Translations under genes and position numbers: made by a program
Notes under the pieces: model-generated
Database searches by the model: none
Told to the model about the DNA's origin: nothing
Seen by the model: only the letters and a program-made list of their open reading frames with translations
Shown here: piece after piece, positions 32,134 through 38,930 of the stretch
Layout: the number at the start of each line of letters is the position of its first letter
Position numbering within the stretch: the first letter of the stretch is position 1
Assembly (NCBI RefSeq): GCF_002920575.1
Contig: NZ_PQSQ01000079.1
Span: 1-38,930, forward strand
Source: Streptomyces sp. Ru73
GTDB taxonomy: Bacteria > Actinomycetota > Actinomycetes > Streptomycetales > Streptomycetaceae
Length of the DNA stretch: 38,930 bases
Reading direction: 5' to 3'

Positions 32134-33534
32134 TCAGCCCCCGGCGGCGGTGCGGGCGAGCCGCCGCGCCTCGGTGCGTGCGGTGCGCGCGATCTCGTCC
32201 TCGTCGGCGGTGGTGAGCCGGTTGTCCTCGACCACCGGCTCGCCGTTGACGAGCGAGAGGGTCACCGGGGCCGCCGCGCCGAAGACCAGCGCGGTGACCG
32301 GGTCGGCGATGGTGGAGTGGCCGAGGCCGTCCAGCTTCCACAGCACCAGGTCGGCGAGCTTGCCGGCCTCCACCGAGCCGATCTGCGCCGCCCGGCCGAG
32401 CACCCGCGCGCCGCCGTACGTGCCCAGGCGCAGCGCCTGACGGGCATTCAGGGCGGCCTCGCGGTGGGCGCCGAGGCGGTTGATGAGCAGCGCGTTGCGG
32501 AGTTCGGTGTGCAGCTCGCCGGACTCGTTCGAGGCGGTGCCGTCCACGCCGAGGCCGACCGGGACGCCGGCCACGAGCATGTCCGGTACGCGGGCGATGC
32601 CGGCCGCGAGGCGCGCGTTGGAGGACGGGCAGTGCGCCACACCCGTACCCGTACGGGCGAACGCGGCGATGTCGGAGTCGTTCATGTGGACGCAGTGCGC
32701 CATCCACACGTCCTCGCCGAGCCAGCCGGTGGACTCGAAGTAGTCGGTCGGGCCCATGCCGAACAGCTCGTGGCAGAACTTCTCCTCCTCCACCGTCTCG
32801 CTGCCGTGGGTGTGCAGCCGTACGCCCTTGCGGCGGGCGAGTTCGGCGCCCTGCCTGAGGAGGTCGGTGGAGACCGAGAACGGCGAGCAGGGCGCGACCG
32901 CGACCTGCGTCATGGCGTCGAAGGAGGCGTCGTGGTGCCGGTCGATGGTCTTCTCGGTGGCCGCGAGCGCGCCCTCCAGGGACTCCACCGCGAAGTCCGG
33001 CGGCAGTCCGCCGTCGGACTCGCCGCGGTCCATCGAGCCGCGGGCGAGCGTGAAGCGCACGCCCATGTCCGACGCGGCCTTGATGATCGCCGCGGACAGG
33101 TCGCCGGCGCCGCGCGGATGGACGTAGTGGTGGTCCATGGCGGTGGTGACGCCGCCGCGGGCCATCATCGCCAGCGAACCCCGCGCCGCCGCTGCCGCCA
33201 TGGGCTCGTCGATGCGGGCCCAGGTGGGGTAGAGCGCGACCAGCCAGTCGAAGAGGTTGTGGTCGGTGGCCAGGCCGCGGGTGAGCCACTGGTAGAAGTG
33301 GTGATGGGTGTTGACCAGGCCGGGGGTGAGCAGGTGGCCGGTGCCGTCGATGCGGCGGACGACACCGGCCAGGCCCTCGGGCGCGGGTCCCGCGCCCACC
33401 GACTCGATGCGGTTGCCGGCGACGACGACATGCCCGGAGGCGTACTCCGTGTCGTCGGCGTCGACGGTCGCGATCGCGCAGTTCTCGATGACGGTGCGCG
33501 CGACCGCGCTGTCAGGGGATGCCGGTGCTGCCAT
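32134..33534 (-). CDS. 8-Oxoguanine deaminase (amidohydrolase)
   Basis: A 466-residue zinc amidohydrolase close to the 8-oxoguanine deaminases, which turn 8-oxoguanine into urate. Metal residues are present: THHHF (H77, H79), HTHGSET for the third His, MAHCVHMN for the fourth, and LGVDGTASNES for the catalytic Asp. GMGPTDYFESTGWLG and NARQALRLGTYGGARVLG are typical. The ATG at 33534 has AAGGAA 6 nt upstream. It lies between permeases 2 and 3, 43 bp after the end of permease 3, and so probably shares its mRNA. The product, urate, is the substrate of the uricase upstream. Guanine deamination is the alternative activity. Confidence 0.9.
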   Translation of the reverse strand: MAAPASPDSAVARTVIENCAIATVDADDTEYASGHVVVAGNRIESVGAGPAPEGLAGVVRRIDGTGHLLTPGLVNTHHHFYQWLTRGLATDHNLFDWLVALYPTWARIDEPMAAAAARGSLAMMARGGVTTAMDHHYVHPRGAGDLSAAIIKAASDMGVRFTLARGSMDRGESDGGLPPDFAVESLEGALAATEKTIDRHHDASFDAMTQVAVAPCSPFSVSTDLLRQGAELARRKGVRLHTHGSETVEEEKFCHELFGMGPTDYFESTGWLGEDVWMAHCVHMNDSDIAAFARTGTGVAHCPSSNARLAAGIARVPDMLVAGVPVGLGVDGTASNESGELHTELRNALLINRLGAHREAALNARQALRLGTYGGARVLGRAAQIGSVEAGKLADLVLWKLDGLGHSTIADPVTALVFGAAAPVTLSLVNGEPVVEDNRLTTADEDEIARTARTEARRLARTAAGG

Positions 33535-33577
33535 GGCGGTTCCTTCGATCTTTGGCGGTTCGGGGCACGGCATGGCC

Positions 33578-34987
33578 CTACGGGATTTGAGTGCCGGAGC
33601 CGGGCGAGGCAGCTGACAGTACTGCCGCCCGTGTGGTGCTCCGGGTGCCGAGATGATGGAAGAACAGGTTGAGCAGGACCGCGACGAGCGCGCCGGCGCT
33701 GATGCCGGAGCCGAGCACGGTCTGCGCCCAGGCAGGGAAGTCCGCGTAGAAGGTCGGTGCGGCGAGCGGGATGATTCCCGCGCCGAGCGACACGGCCACG
33801 AGGATGATGTTGGAGCTGTCGTCCAGGCCGGCCTCGGAGAGCGTGCGGATGCCGCTGACCGCGATGGAGCCGAAGAGGACGATGCCGGCACCGCCGAGGA
33901 CGGGCATGGGCACGAGGCTGACGACCGCGCCGAGGACGGGGAAGGCGCCGAGCACGATGAGGGCGCCGCCCGCGACGGCGACGACGTAGCGGCTGCGGAC
34001 CTTCGTCAGCGACACGACGCCCACGTTCTGCGCGAAGGCGCTGGTGGGGAAGCCGCCGAAGATCGGTCCGATGAGCGTGGCGATGCCGTCCGTGCGCAGG
34101 CCGCGGGTGATGGTCCGGCCGGTGCACTCACGGTCGCAGATCTCGCCGAGGGCCAGCATCCCGGCCGAGGACTCGGTCATCAGGACGAGCATGACGATGC
34201 ACAGCGAGAGGATCGCGGCGGGCTGGAACTCGGGCGGGCCGAAGGCGAAGGGCGTGGGCAGCGCGGCGACCGGCGCCTCACGGAGCGAGGAGAAGTCCGC
34301 CATGCCGAAGGGGATCGCGGCGAGCGTGCCGATGACCAGGCCGAGGAGCAGGGCGATCTGCTTGAGGAAGCCCTGGGTGAAGCGCTGGATCAGCAGGATG
34401 ACGACGAGCGTGAAGCCGGCGAGGGCCAGGTGCTTCATGTCGCCGTAGTCGGCGGCCTGCTTGTCGCCGCCCTGGGCCCAGCCGACCGGTACGGGCATCA
34501 GCGTCACCCCGATGAGGGTGATGACGACGCCGGTGACCAGCGGCGGGAAGAACCTCAGCAGCTTGCCGAAGAAGGGACCGATGGCGAGGCAGAAGACGCC
34601 CGCGACCATGACGGCGCCGTAGATGGCGGGCAGTTGGTGCCCTTTGGCGCTGGTCTCGGCGATGGCGAGCATGGGGGTGATGCCGGCCGAGGAGGCGGCG
34701 TTCACGAACGGCAGCCGGTTTCCGGCGAACTTCCGGATGCCGAGGGTCTGCAGGAGCGTGGCGAGCCCGGCGATGAGGAGGCTCGCGGCGATCAGCCGGG
34801 TCTGCTGGGCCGAGTCGAGGTGGGCGGCCTGGCCGATGATGAGCGGAGGGGTGACCACACCGGCGTACATGGCGGCGATGTGCTGGAGAGCGGCGGGGAC
34901 CAGCCGCTTGGGACCCAGCTTCTCGTCCACGGGGTGGACGGGGACGGGCGGTACGGGGTGTTTCTCTACGTGCGATTGCTGTGCCAT
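33578..34987 (-). CDS. Xanthine/uracil permease paralogue 3 (NAT/NCS2)
   Basis: The 469-residue NAT-family transporter has ALQHIAAMYAG at helix 1, RLPFVNAASSAGITPML, LMTESSAGMLALGEIC and a full signature QNVGVVSLTK. The replacement of STAD by SSAG in the helix-8 motif sets it apart from paralogues 1 and 2. The ATG at 34987 has a GAGGGGA site upstream. It lies 89 bp after uricase on the same strand and directly before the 8-oxoguanine deaminase, so urate or xanthine is the likely cargo. Confidence 0.92.
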   Translation of the reverse strand: MAQQSHVEKHPVPPVPVHPVDEKLGPKRLVPAALQHIAAMYAGVVTPPLIIGQAAHLDSAQQTRLIAASLLIAGLATLLQTLGIRKFAGNRLPFVNAASSAGITPMLAIAETSAKGHQLPAIYGAVMVAGVFCLAIGPFFGKLLRFFPPLVTGVVITLIGVTLMPVPVGWAQGGDKQAADYGDMKHLALAGFTLVVILLIQRFTQGFLKQIALLLGLVIGTLAAIPFGMADFSSLREAPVAALPTPFAFGPPEFQPAAILSLCIVMLVLMTESSAGMLALGEICDRECTGRTITRGLRTDGIATLIGPIFGGFPTSAFAQNVGVVSLTKVRSRYVVAVAGGALIVLGAFPVLGAVVSLVPMPVLGGAGIVLFGSIAVSGIRTLSEAGLDDSSNIILVAVSLGAGIIPLAAPTFYADFPAWAQTVLGSGISAGALVAVLLNLFFHHLGTRSTTRAAVLSAASPGSGTQIP

Positions 34988-35012
34988 GGGTCGTTCCCCT
35001 CAGGATTCGCGG

Positions 35013-35045
35013 CCCCCTCCCGCCGTGCGGGTGAACGGGAGGGGG
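35013..35045 (-). terminator. Hairpin after uricase
   Basis: A 10-bp stem CCCCCTCCCG (35013-35022) with CGGGAGGGGG (35036-35045) lies 31 bp after the uricase stop, before permease 3. It may attenuate rather than stop transcription. Confidence 0.55.
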
Positions 35046-35076
35046 ATACGAGGCACTTCGCGGCGTGGGAGAGCCG

Positions 35077-36009
35077 TCAGAGGTTGGTCATGTCCACCGG
35101 GATGCGCGCGTCGACGCCGTCGCGCAGGATGGTGGCTTCGATGAGCCCGTACGGGCGGTCCGCCGCGTAGTAGACGGCCCCGTCCTTCGCCTCGTTGTCG
35201 AGACCGAAGGGCGAGAGGTCCTGGCGGAAGTGGTGCTTGTTCGGCGCGGAGAAGCGGATCTCGTCTATCTCGCTGCGGTTGTTGATGACGCGCGAACCCA
35301 TCTGGTACAGGGTCTGCTGCAGCGAGAGGGAGTACGTCTCGGCGAAGGCCTGCAGGATGTGCTTCTTGGCCTGCTCGTAGGACCGCTCCCAGTTGGGCAT
35401 CCGCTGGTCGTCGGAGGTCCAGTTGTGGCGCCACCAGGTGGACAGCGAGGTGGCGAGGATGCGGTCGTAGTCCTCCTGGAGCGTCGTGTACTTGTCCTTG
35501 ATGTAGCCCCAGAACTCGGAGTTCGTGGAGTTCATCACGGTCAGGTCCTTGAGGCCCGTGAGGATCTCGAACTTCTCGCCGTCGTAGGTGATCTGCGCGA
35601 GGCGGATCTCCTGGCCCTTGCGGACGAAGGAGTGCTTCACCTCGTCCGCGCCGATGAACTTGGAGTTCGCGTCGGAGCCGGCGATCCGCTCCCAGGCGTA
35701 CTCCTCGATGCGGATGCGCGCCCGGTGGATGGACGGCTGGCTGTCGACGAAGTGCCGGGCGAGGTGGATGCCGTACTGCTCGGCGGACTCGATGCCGTAT
35801 TCCTTGGCGAACGCGAAGCAGGTGTTCTTCGTCGTGTCCGTCGGCAGGCAGTTGGCGTTGGAGCCGGAGAGGTGGACCTCCTCCAGGTCGCCGGAGAGGG
35901 CGACGGAGACGTTGAGGTCCTTGATGTGGTGCGTGTCGCCGTCCCGGGTGATCTTGACGACCCGGTTTTCCGCCTTGCCGTACTGGTTCTGGCCGAGAAT
36001 CGTGGGCAT
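35077..36009 (-). CDS. pucL: Uricase (urate oxidase)
   Basis: Oxidises urate to 5-hydroxyisourate with oxygen, without a metal cofactor. The 310-residue protein has the two T-fold halves. ILGQNQYGKAENRVVKI opens the first, PTDTTKNTCFAFAKEYG carries the catalytic Thr/Lys region, and the second half has DLTVMNSTNSEFWGYIKDKYTT and APNKHHF with the active-site His. The ATG at 36009 has GAGGGAG 11 nt upstream and lies 7 bp after the HIU hydrolase stop. It is the third gene of the uraD-uraH-uricase operon, arranged in reverse order of the pathway. Confidence 0.97.
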   Translation of the reverse strand: MPTILGQNQYGKAENRVVKITRDGDTHHIKDLNVSVALSGDLEEVHLSGSNANCLPTDTTKNTCFAFAKEYGIESAEQYGIHLARHFVDSQPSIHRARIRIEEYAWERIAGSDANSKFIGADEVKHSFVRKGQEIRLAQITYDGEKFEILTGLKDLTVMNSTNSEFWGYIKDKYTTLQEDYDRILATSLSTWWRHNWTSDDQRMPNWERSYEQAKKHILQAFAETYSLSLQQTLYQMGSRVINNRSEIDEIRFSAPNKHHFRQDLSPFGLDNEAKDGAVYYAADRPYGLIEATILRDGVDARIPVDMTNL

Positions 36010-36016
36010 GTCGGTG

Positions 36017-36418
36017 CTAGCTCCCTCGGTATACGGAGTAGCCGAACGGGTTGAGCAGCAGCGGTACGTGGTAGTGCTCGCCCGGCTTGACGGCAAAGGT
36101 GATTGCCACCTCCGGGAAGAAGGCTCCGCTGTCCCGTAGCGCGGGGGCGTCCTGCTGTTCCTCGGCTTGCTTCTTCGTGAAGAAGTACGCCTCGGTCTCG
36201 AAGTCGAGGCGCACGTGGGTGGTGCCCTCCGGCAGTGCCGGCAGGTCCTTGCAGCGCCCGTCCGCGTCCGTCTTGGACGCGCCGTGTGCGGTCCACGCCC
36301 CGTCGCTGCCGGAGCGCACGGAGAGCGTGAGGGCCACGCCCTCGGCGGGGCGGCCGACGCTGGTGTCCAGGATGTGCGTGGACACCGACGTGTGTTCGGC
36401 AGCCGTGTCGCTGCTCAT
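36017..36418 (-). CDS. uraH: 5-Hydroxyisourate hydrolase (transthyretin-like)
   Basis: Hydrolyses 5-hydroxyisourate to OHCU. The 133-residue transthyretin-like protein has all family marks: STHILDTSVGRPAEGV with catalytic His15, EHYHVPLLLNPFGYSVYRGS at the end with the second His and the YRGS C-terminus. The ATG overlaps the uraD stop (ATGA), and AAGGAG lies 7 nt upstream. The short N-terminal stretch before STHIL has no signal peptide, so it is cytoplasmic. It sits between uraD and uricase in one operon. Confidence 0.97.
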   Translation of the reverse strand: MSSDTAAEHTSVSTHILDTSVGRPAEGVALTLSVRSGSDGAWTAHGASKTDADGRCKDLPALPEGTTHVRLDFETEAYFFTKKQAEEQQDAPALRDSGAFFPEVAITFAVKPGEHYHVPLLLNPFGYSVYRGS

Positions 36419-36927
36419 GCTGCGTCTCCTTCTGCGAGGCGGGTCAGGCGGATGCGGTTGATCTTGACGAGCTCCCCACGCACGATCTCTCGTTCGTGTT
36501 CCGGCGCGTTGTCGATCCTGTTACGGACGGCGTCCCGCATCTGCTCGGCGGTCAGGCCGGTGGCGCAGATGAGGAAGACGTGCCCGAAGCGCTCCTGGTA
36601 GGCCAGGTTCAGTTCGAGCATTTCCGCCTTCAGCTCTTCGGAGGCCCCTGCCATCCCCCGCTGCTCGCGGGAGGAGGTGGGGTCGCCCGGCTTGGGGCGG
36701 CCGATCGGCGGGTGCCCCGCCATGGCCTCCGCCAGGTCCTCGGCGGTCAGCTCGGCCATGGCGGCGTCGCTGGCGGCGAGGAGGGCGTCGGTGTCGGCGT
36801 ACGGGCGCTGCGCGAGGATCTTGCTCCCCCATGCCTCGCTGGCACACACCTCGTGCAGCGCGGCCTTGGCCTCGCTGACATCGGCGGCATTGAACCGGGT
36901 GAGCCCCGGAGTCGAACTCGAAGACAC
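36415..36927 (-). CDS. uraD: OHCU decarboxylase
   Basis: Decarboxylates 2-oxo-4-hydroxy-4-carboxy-5-ureidoimidazoline to (S)-allantoin. The 170-residue helical protein carries the catalytic His72 in MAGHPPIG, E88 and R90 in SSREQRGM, and the FGHVFLICATGLTAEQM core. The GTG at 36927 has ACGGAGG 6 nt upstream. It is the first gene of the urate operon. The promoter about 50 bp upstream has a TTGACG box overlapped by motif B. Its product is stereospecific, which fits the allantoinase and makes a racemase needed only for external racemic allantoin. Confidence 0.96.
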   Translation of the reverse strand: MSSSSTPGLTRFNAADVSEAKAALHEVCASEAWGSKILAQRPYADTDALLAASDAAMAELTAEDLAEAMAGHPPIGRPKPGDPTSSREQRGMAGASEELKAEMLELNLAYQERFGHVFLICATGLTAEQMRDAVRNRIDNAPEHEREIVRGELVKINRIRLTRLAEGDAA

Positions 36928-36976
36928 GGGAAGCCTCCGTGGCTGCGTCGTGCTGGTGCGTTGGACGGGCTGGCCA

Positions 36977-37017
36977 TAGCTAAGTCCCCCAGCAACACCA
37001 CGTCAACACTTTGTTGA
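36977..37017 (-). promoter_or_regulatory. uraD-uraH-uricase promoter with motif B
   Basis: On the minus strand TTGACG (37006-37001), an 18-bp spacer and TAGCTA (36982-36977) form a strong promoter. Motif B, TCAAC-ACTTT-GTTGA (37003-37017), overlaps the -35 box, so a repressor there would block initiation. Confidence 0.8.
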
Positions 37018-37033
37018 AAACTCGGCAACACAA

Positions 37034-37067
37034 AAGCCGCCGCTCCGGAAACCCGGAGCGACGGCTT
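37034..37067 (-). terminator. Intrinsic terminator of the HTH gene
   Basis: A 14-bp stem with one C-A mismatch (37034-37048 with 37053-37067, AAAC loop) is followed on the minus strand by TTTTGTGTT. Confidence 0.85.
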
Positions 37068-37105
37068 GTGACGGTTTGCAGCCGGCTGAGCGGGAGGTGC
37101 CCCCG

Positions 37106-37486
37106 TCAGCTCTCGCTCTTGGCCGCGTTCTCCCTGTTCAGGTAGTTGTAAACGGTGAACCGGGAGACGCCGAGGGCGCTCGCGACCGTCTCCACGCCGT
37201 GCCGTACGGAGAAGGCGCCGCGGGTCTCCAGGATGCGCACGACCGACTGTTTGGTCTTGCGGTCCAGCTCGGCGAGCGGGCAGCCGTGCCGGCGCTCCAG
37301 GTCCGCGAGCAGGTGGTCCAGGGAGTCGGAGAGGTGCGGCAGCCGTACGGCCACCCGGTCGGCGCCCTCCCAGGTCAGCACGACGTCGTCGCCCTGCGCC
37401 AGCTCCGGCGCGACCATCTCCCCGCCCATCGCGTCCACCAGCGGCTTCACCGCCTGGACGAACGGGTGGTCGGCAGGCTCGGTCAC
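37106..37486 (-). CDS. HTH regulator, HTH_22/YheO-like
   Basis: The 126-residue protein has a C-terminal helix-turn-helix (ETVASALGVSRFTVYNYLNRE) after a small sensor-like part with HPFVQAVKPLVDAMG and LRHGCPLAELDRKTKQSVVRILE-type helices. The HTH resembles HTH_22 of YheO/DauR regulators, but the N-terminal PAS-like domain is shorter than in those. The GTG overlaps the stop of the upstream gene, and AAGGAGG lies 6 nt away. It ends just before the urate operon promoter, with a terminator in between, so it is a good candidate to control that operon, perhaps through motif B. Confidence 0.75.
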   Translation of the reverse strand: MTEPADHPFVQAVKPLVDAMGGEMVAPELAQGDDVVLTWEGADRVAVRLPHLSDSLDHLLADLERRHGCPLAELDRKTKQSVVRILETRGAFSVRHGVETVASALGVSRFTVYNYLNRENAAKSES

Positions 37487-37752
37487 CGCTCGGCCTCCTT
37501 GCCGTCCGCACCGTCCTGGACCACGTTGACCTGGAGCGAGACCCGGGTGGCGCCGGCCGCCAGGGACTGCCGCAGCAGCGCGTCGACCGCGGTGAGCACC
37601 CGCTCGGCGTCGCCCTCGGCGGTGTTGCCGAACGGGCCGACGTCGACGGCGTCCAGCTCCGCGCCCGTGACGACCTCGCGGGCCACCACGGCATGGTCGG
37701 GGGCCTCGTCCAGGTCGAACGGTTCCGTCGTGAACTCCACTCTCAATCGCAC
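37483..37752 (-). CDS. Thiamine-binding-like protein (MTH1187/YkoF type)
   Basis: An 89-residue protein of the small ferredoxin-like family PF01910: RLRVEFTTEPF is the first strand, VEVGPFG-like is VDVGPFGNTAEGD, and AGATRVSLQVNVVQ ends the fold. Members bind thiamine or related ligands. The GTG at 37752 has only a weak AGG upstream. It overlaps the HTH gene by 4 bp, so the two are co-translated. The pairing with a regulator suggests that it could sense a ligand for it. Divergent hyi begins 135 bp away. Confidence 0.68.
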   Translation of the reverse strand: MRLRVEFTTEPFDLDEAPDHAVVAREVVTGAELDAVDVGPFGNTAEGDAERVLTAVDALLRQSLAAGATRVSLQVNVVQDGADGKEAER

Positions 37753-37809
37753 ACCGTCAACCTACTGCCGACCTCGGGCCGGTCACCACAATCGGCCGCC
37801 GGAGACCCC

Positions 37810-37873
37810 TTGACAGCTCTCCGCACCGCGGGCAGTCTTCCAATAAGCAGAAAGAAAGTTTCGTAATACGGAA
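37810..37873 (+). promoter_or_regulatory. hyi promoter with motif A-like operator
   Basis: TTGACA (37810-37815), a 17-bp spacer and CAGTCT (37833-37838) form the likely promoter. TTTCGTAATACGGAA (37859-37873), a near-perfect dyad with one mismatch, matches motif A of allB and aceB and lies just after the expected transcription start. Confidence 0.7.
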
Positions 37874-37887
37874 GGCGCTTACCCCGC

Positions 37888-38733
37888 ATGGGCTTCACCG
37901 ACACGCGCTTCGACGTCAACCTGTCGATCCTCTTCACCGAGCTCCCGCTGCTGGAGCGGCCCGCAGCGGCGGCCGCCGCCGGTTTCACCGCGGTCGAGCT
38001 GTGGTGGCCGTGGGTCGACGCGCCGGTGCCGGCCCAGGCCGAGCTGGACGCACTGCGGGACGCGCTGAACGACGCCGGCACTCAGCTGGTGGGGCTGAAC
38101 TTCTACGCCGGGCAGCTGCCCGGTCCCGACCGCGGCGCGCTCTCGCTCCCGGGCGAGGAGTCCGAGAAGTTCCGCGCCAACGTGCCCGTCGCGGTGGAGT
38201 TCGCCCGCACCATGGGCTGCACCTCGCTCAACGCGCTCTACGGCAACCGCATCGAGGGCGTGGACCCCGACCTCCAGGACGAGGTGGCCCTCGCCAACCT
38301 CACCCTGGCCGCCCGGGCCGCCGACTCCATCGGCGCGACGCTGCTGATCGAGGCGCTGAACCAGCCCGAGTCGCCGCTGTGCCCGATCGTCTCCGCGCCC
38401 AAGGCCATCGAGGTCGTCGACAAGGTCAACGCGGCCACGGGGCTCGGCAACGCCAAGTTCCTGATGGACCTGTACCACCTGGCGATGAACGGCGAGGACC
38501 TCCATGAGGTCATCGAGAAGTACACCGAGAAGACCGGGCACGTGCAGATCGCCGACAACCCGGGCCGCGGGGCCCCCGGCACCGGCCACCTGGACTTCAC
38601 CGACCTGGTCAACCGCCTGAAGAAGGCCGGTTACGACGGCTGGGTGGGGCTCGAGTACAAGCCCGGCGACCGGCCGAGCGCCGGCGCCTTCGAGTGGCTG
38701 CCCGCCCCGCTGCGCGCCGCCGACCAGCACTGA
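37888..38733 (+). CDS. hyi: Hydroxypyruvate isomerase
   Basis: Interconverts hydroxypyruvate and tartronate semialdehyde in the glyoxylate-to-glycerate route. The 281-residue TIM barrel has the metal and catalytic glutamates in TLLIEALNQPESPL and DGWVGLEYKPGDR, plus FDVNLSILFTELPLLERPAA at the start and HVQIADNPGRGAPGTGHLDF near the end. The ATG at 37888 lies 15 bp after a motif A-like dyad; its ribosome site is weak. The reductase gene follows 25 bp later. Glyoxylate carboligase, the usual third member, is not in the window and may lie beyond the right edge. Confidence 0.95.
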   Translation: MGFTDTRFDVNLSILFTELPLLERPAAAAAAGFTAVELWWPWVDAPVPAQAELDALRDALNDAGTQLVGLNFYAGQLPGPDRGALSLPGEESEKFRANVPVAVEFARTMGCTSLNALYGNRIEGVDPDLQDEVALANLTLAARAADSIGATLLIEALNQPESPLCPIVSAPKAIEVVDKVNAATGLGNAKFLMDLYHLAMNGEDLHEVIEKYTEKTGHVQIADNPGRGAPGTGHLDFTDLVNRLKKAGYDGWVGLEYKPGDRPSAGAFEWLPAPLRAADQH

Positions 38734-38758
38734 TTCCGACCGACGAAAGGCACCTTCC

Positions 38759-38930
38759 GTGAGTACTCTTCCCAAGGTCGCGTGGATCGGTCTGGGCATC
38801 ATGGGCTCCCCGATGGCGGAGAACCTGATCAAGGCCGGCTACTCCGTCACCGGCTACACCCTGGAGCAGGACAAGCTCGACCGGCTGGCCAAGGCCGGCG
38901 GCACCGCCGCCAACAGCATCGCCGAGGCCG
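38759..38930 (+). CDS. glxR: Tartronate semialdehyde reductase, N-terminal part
   Basis: The first 57 codons are present before the window ends. The Rossmann fingerprint VAWIGLGIMGSPMAENLIKA of 2-hydroxy-3-oxopropionate reductases is complete, followed by the GYTLEQDKLDRLAKAGG stretch. The GTG at 38759 has CGAAAGG 8 nt upstream. It follows hyi by 25 bp and is surely co-transcribed. The enzyme reduces tartronate semialdehyde to glycerate with NAD(P)H. The catalytic Lys lies beyond the window. Confidence 0.92.
   Translation, partial: MSTLPKVAWIGLGIMGSPMAENLIKAGYSVTGYTLEQDKLDRLAKAGGTAANSIAEA

Noticed and set aside
36415..37752. One operon running from the thiamine-binding gene to uricase
   Set aside because: A stem with a T-tract (37034-37067) and a separate strong promoter (36977-37006) split it into two units.

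Overview
The window looks like the chromosome of a Streptomyces or close relative. It is very GC-rich, uses many GTG starts and ATGA/GTGA stop-start overlaps, and carries TTA (bldA-type) codons in one cluster. Its families are typical of the genus: an RNase Sa-like secreted RNase, a GH46 chitosanase, a fused gamma-beta urease subunit and a PucR-type regulator. No tRNA, rRNA, CRISPR array or insertion sequence was seen.

Left part (1-13.8 kb) is accessory and regulatory. An IclR regulator tail converges on a KDPG/KHG aldolase gene. A secreted guanyl-specific RNase follows, then an XRE-cupin regulator with a small membrane protein. Next comes a tightly coupled minus-strand operon (7611-2824): GHMP kinase, EamA exporter, cysteine-synthase-like PLP enzyme, AlaX tRNA-editing protein and a MalY/PatB-like aminotransferase, with a divergent LysR regulator that looks leaderless. 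Two of its genes carry in-frame TTA codons. I infer an uncharacterised pathway for a small non-proteinogenic amino acid with export and tRNA-editing self-protection; this is the best candidate for a new system here. A TenA-like gene, a divergent cupin/MarR pair sharing a 19-bp-arm palindrome, and a TPP-enzyme/MHS-transporter pair follow.

Middle part (13.8-27.7 kb) is purine and urea nitrogen salvage. It has a YtcJ-like amidohydrolase that lacks its HxH metal motif and a second-type urease (fused gamma-beta plus a divergent alpha subunit) opposite a PucR-like regulator. Then come allantoinase, an NCS1 permease, an Asp/Glu-racemase-family protein with Gly in place of the first catalytic Cys, the IclR regulator AllR, a DUF5955-like gene, a frameshifted MocA-like gene and malate synthase.

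Right part (27.7-38.9 kb) holds a GH46 chitosanase as an island, three xanthine/uracil permease paralogues around an 8-oxoguanine deaminase, and the uraD-uraH-uricase operon. A HTH/thiamine-binding gene pair, hydroxypyruvate isomerase and the start of tartronate semialdehyde reductase complete it.

Together the genes import purines and allantoin, oxidise urate to allantoin, open allantoin to allantoate, probably split urea, and send glyoxylate to malate (AceB) or glycerate (Hyi/GlxR). Allantoicase, xanthine dehydrogenase and glyoxylate carboligase are not in the window. Two short dyads recur at the promoters of these dispersed units: motif A (TTYCGY...GGAA) at allB, aceB and hyi, and motif B (TCAAC-N5-RTTGA) at allB, aceB and the uraD operon. 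They suggest one glyoxylate/allantoin regulon.
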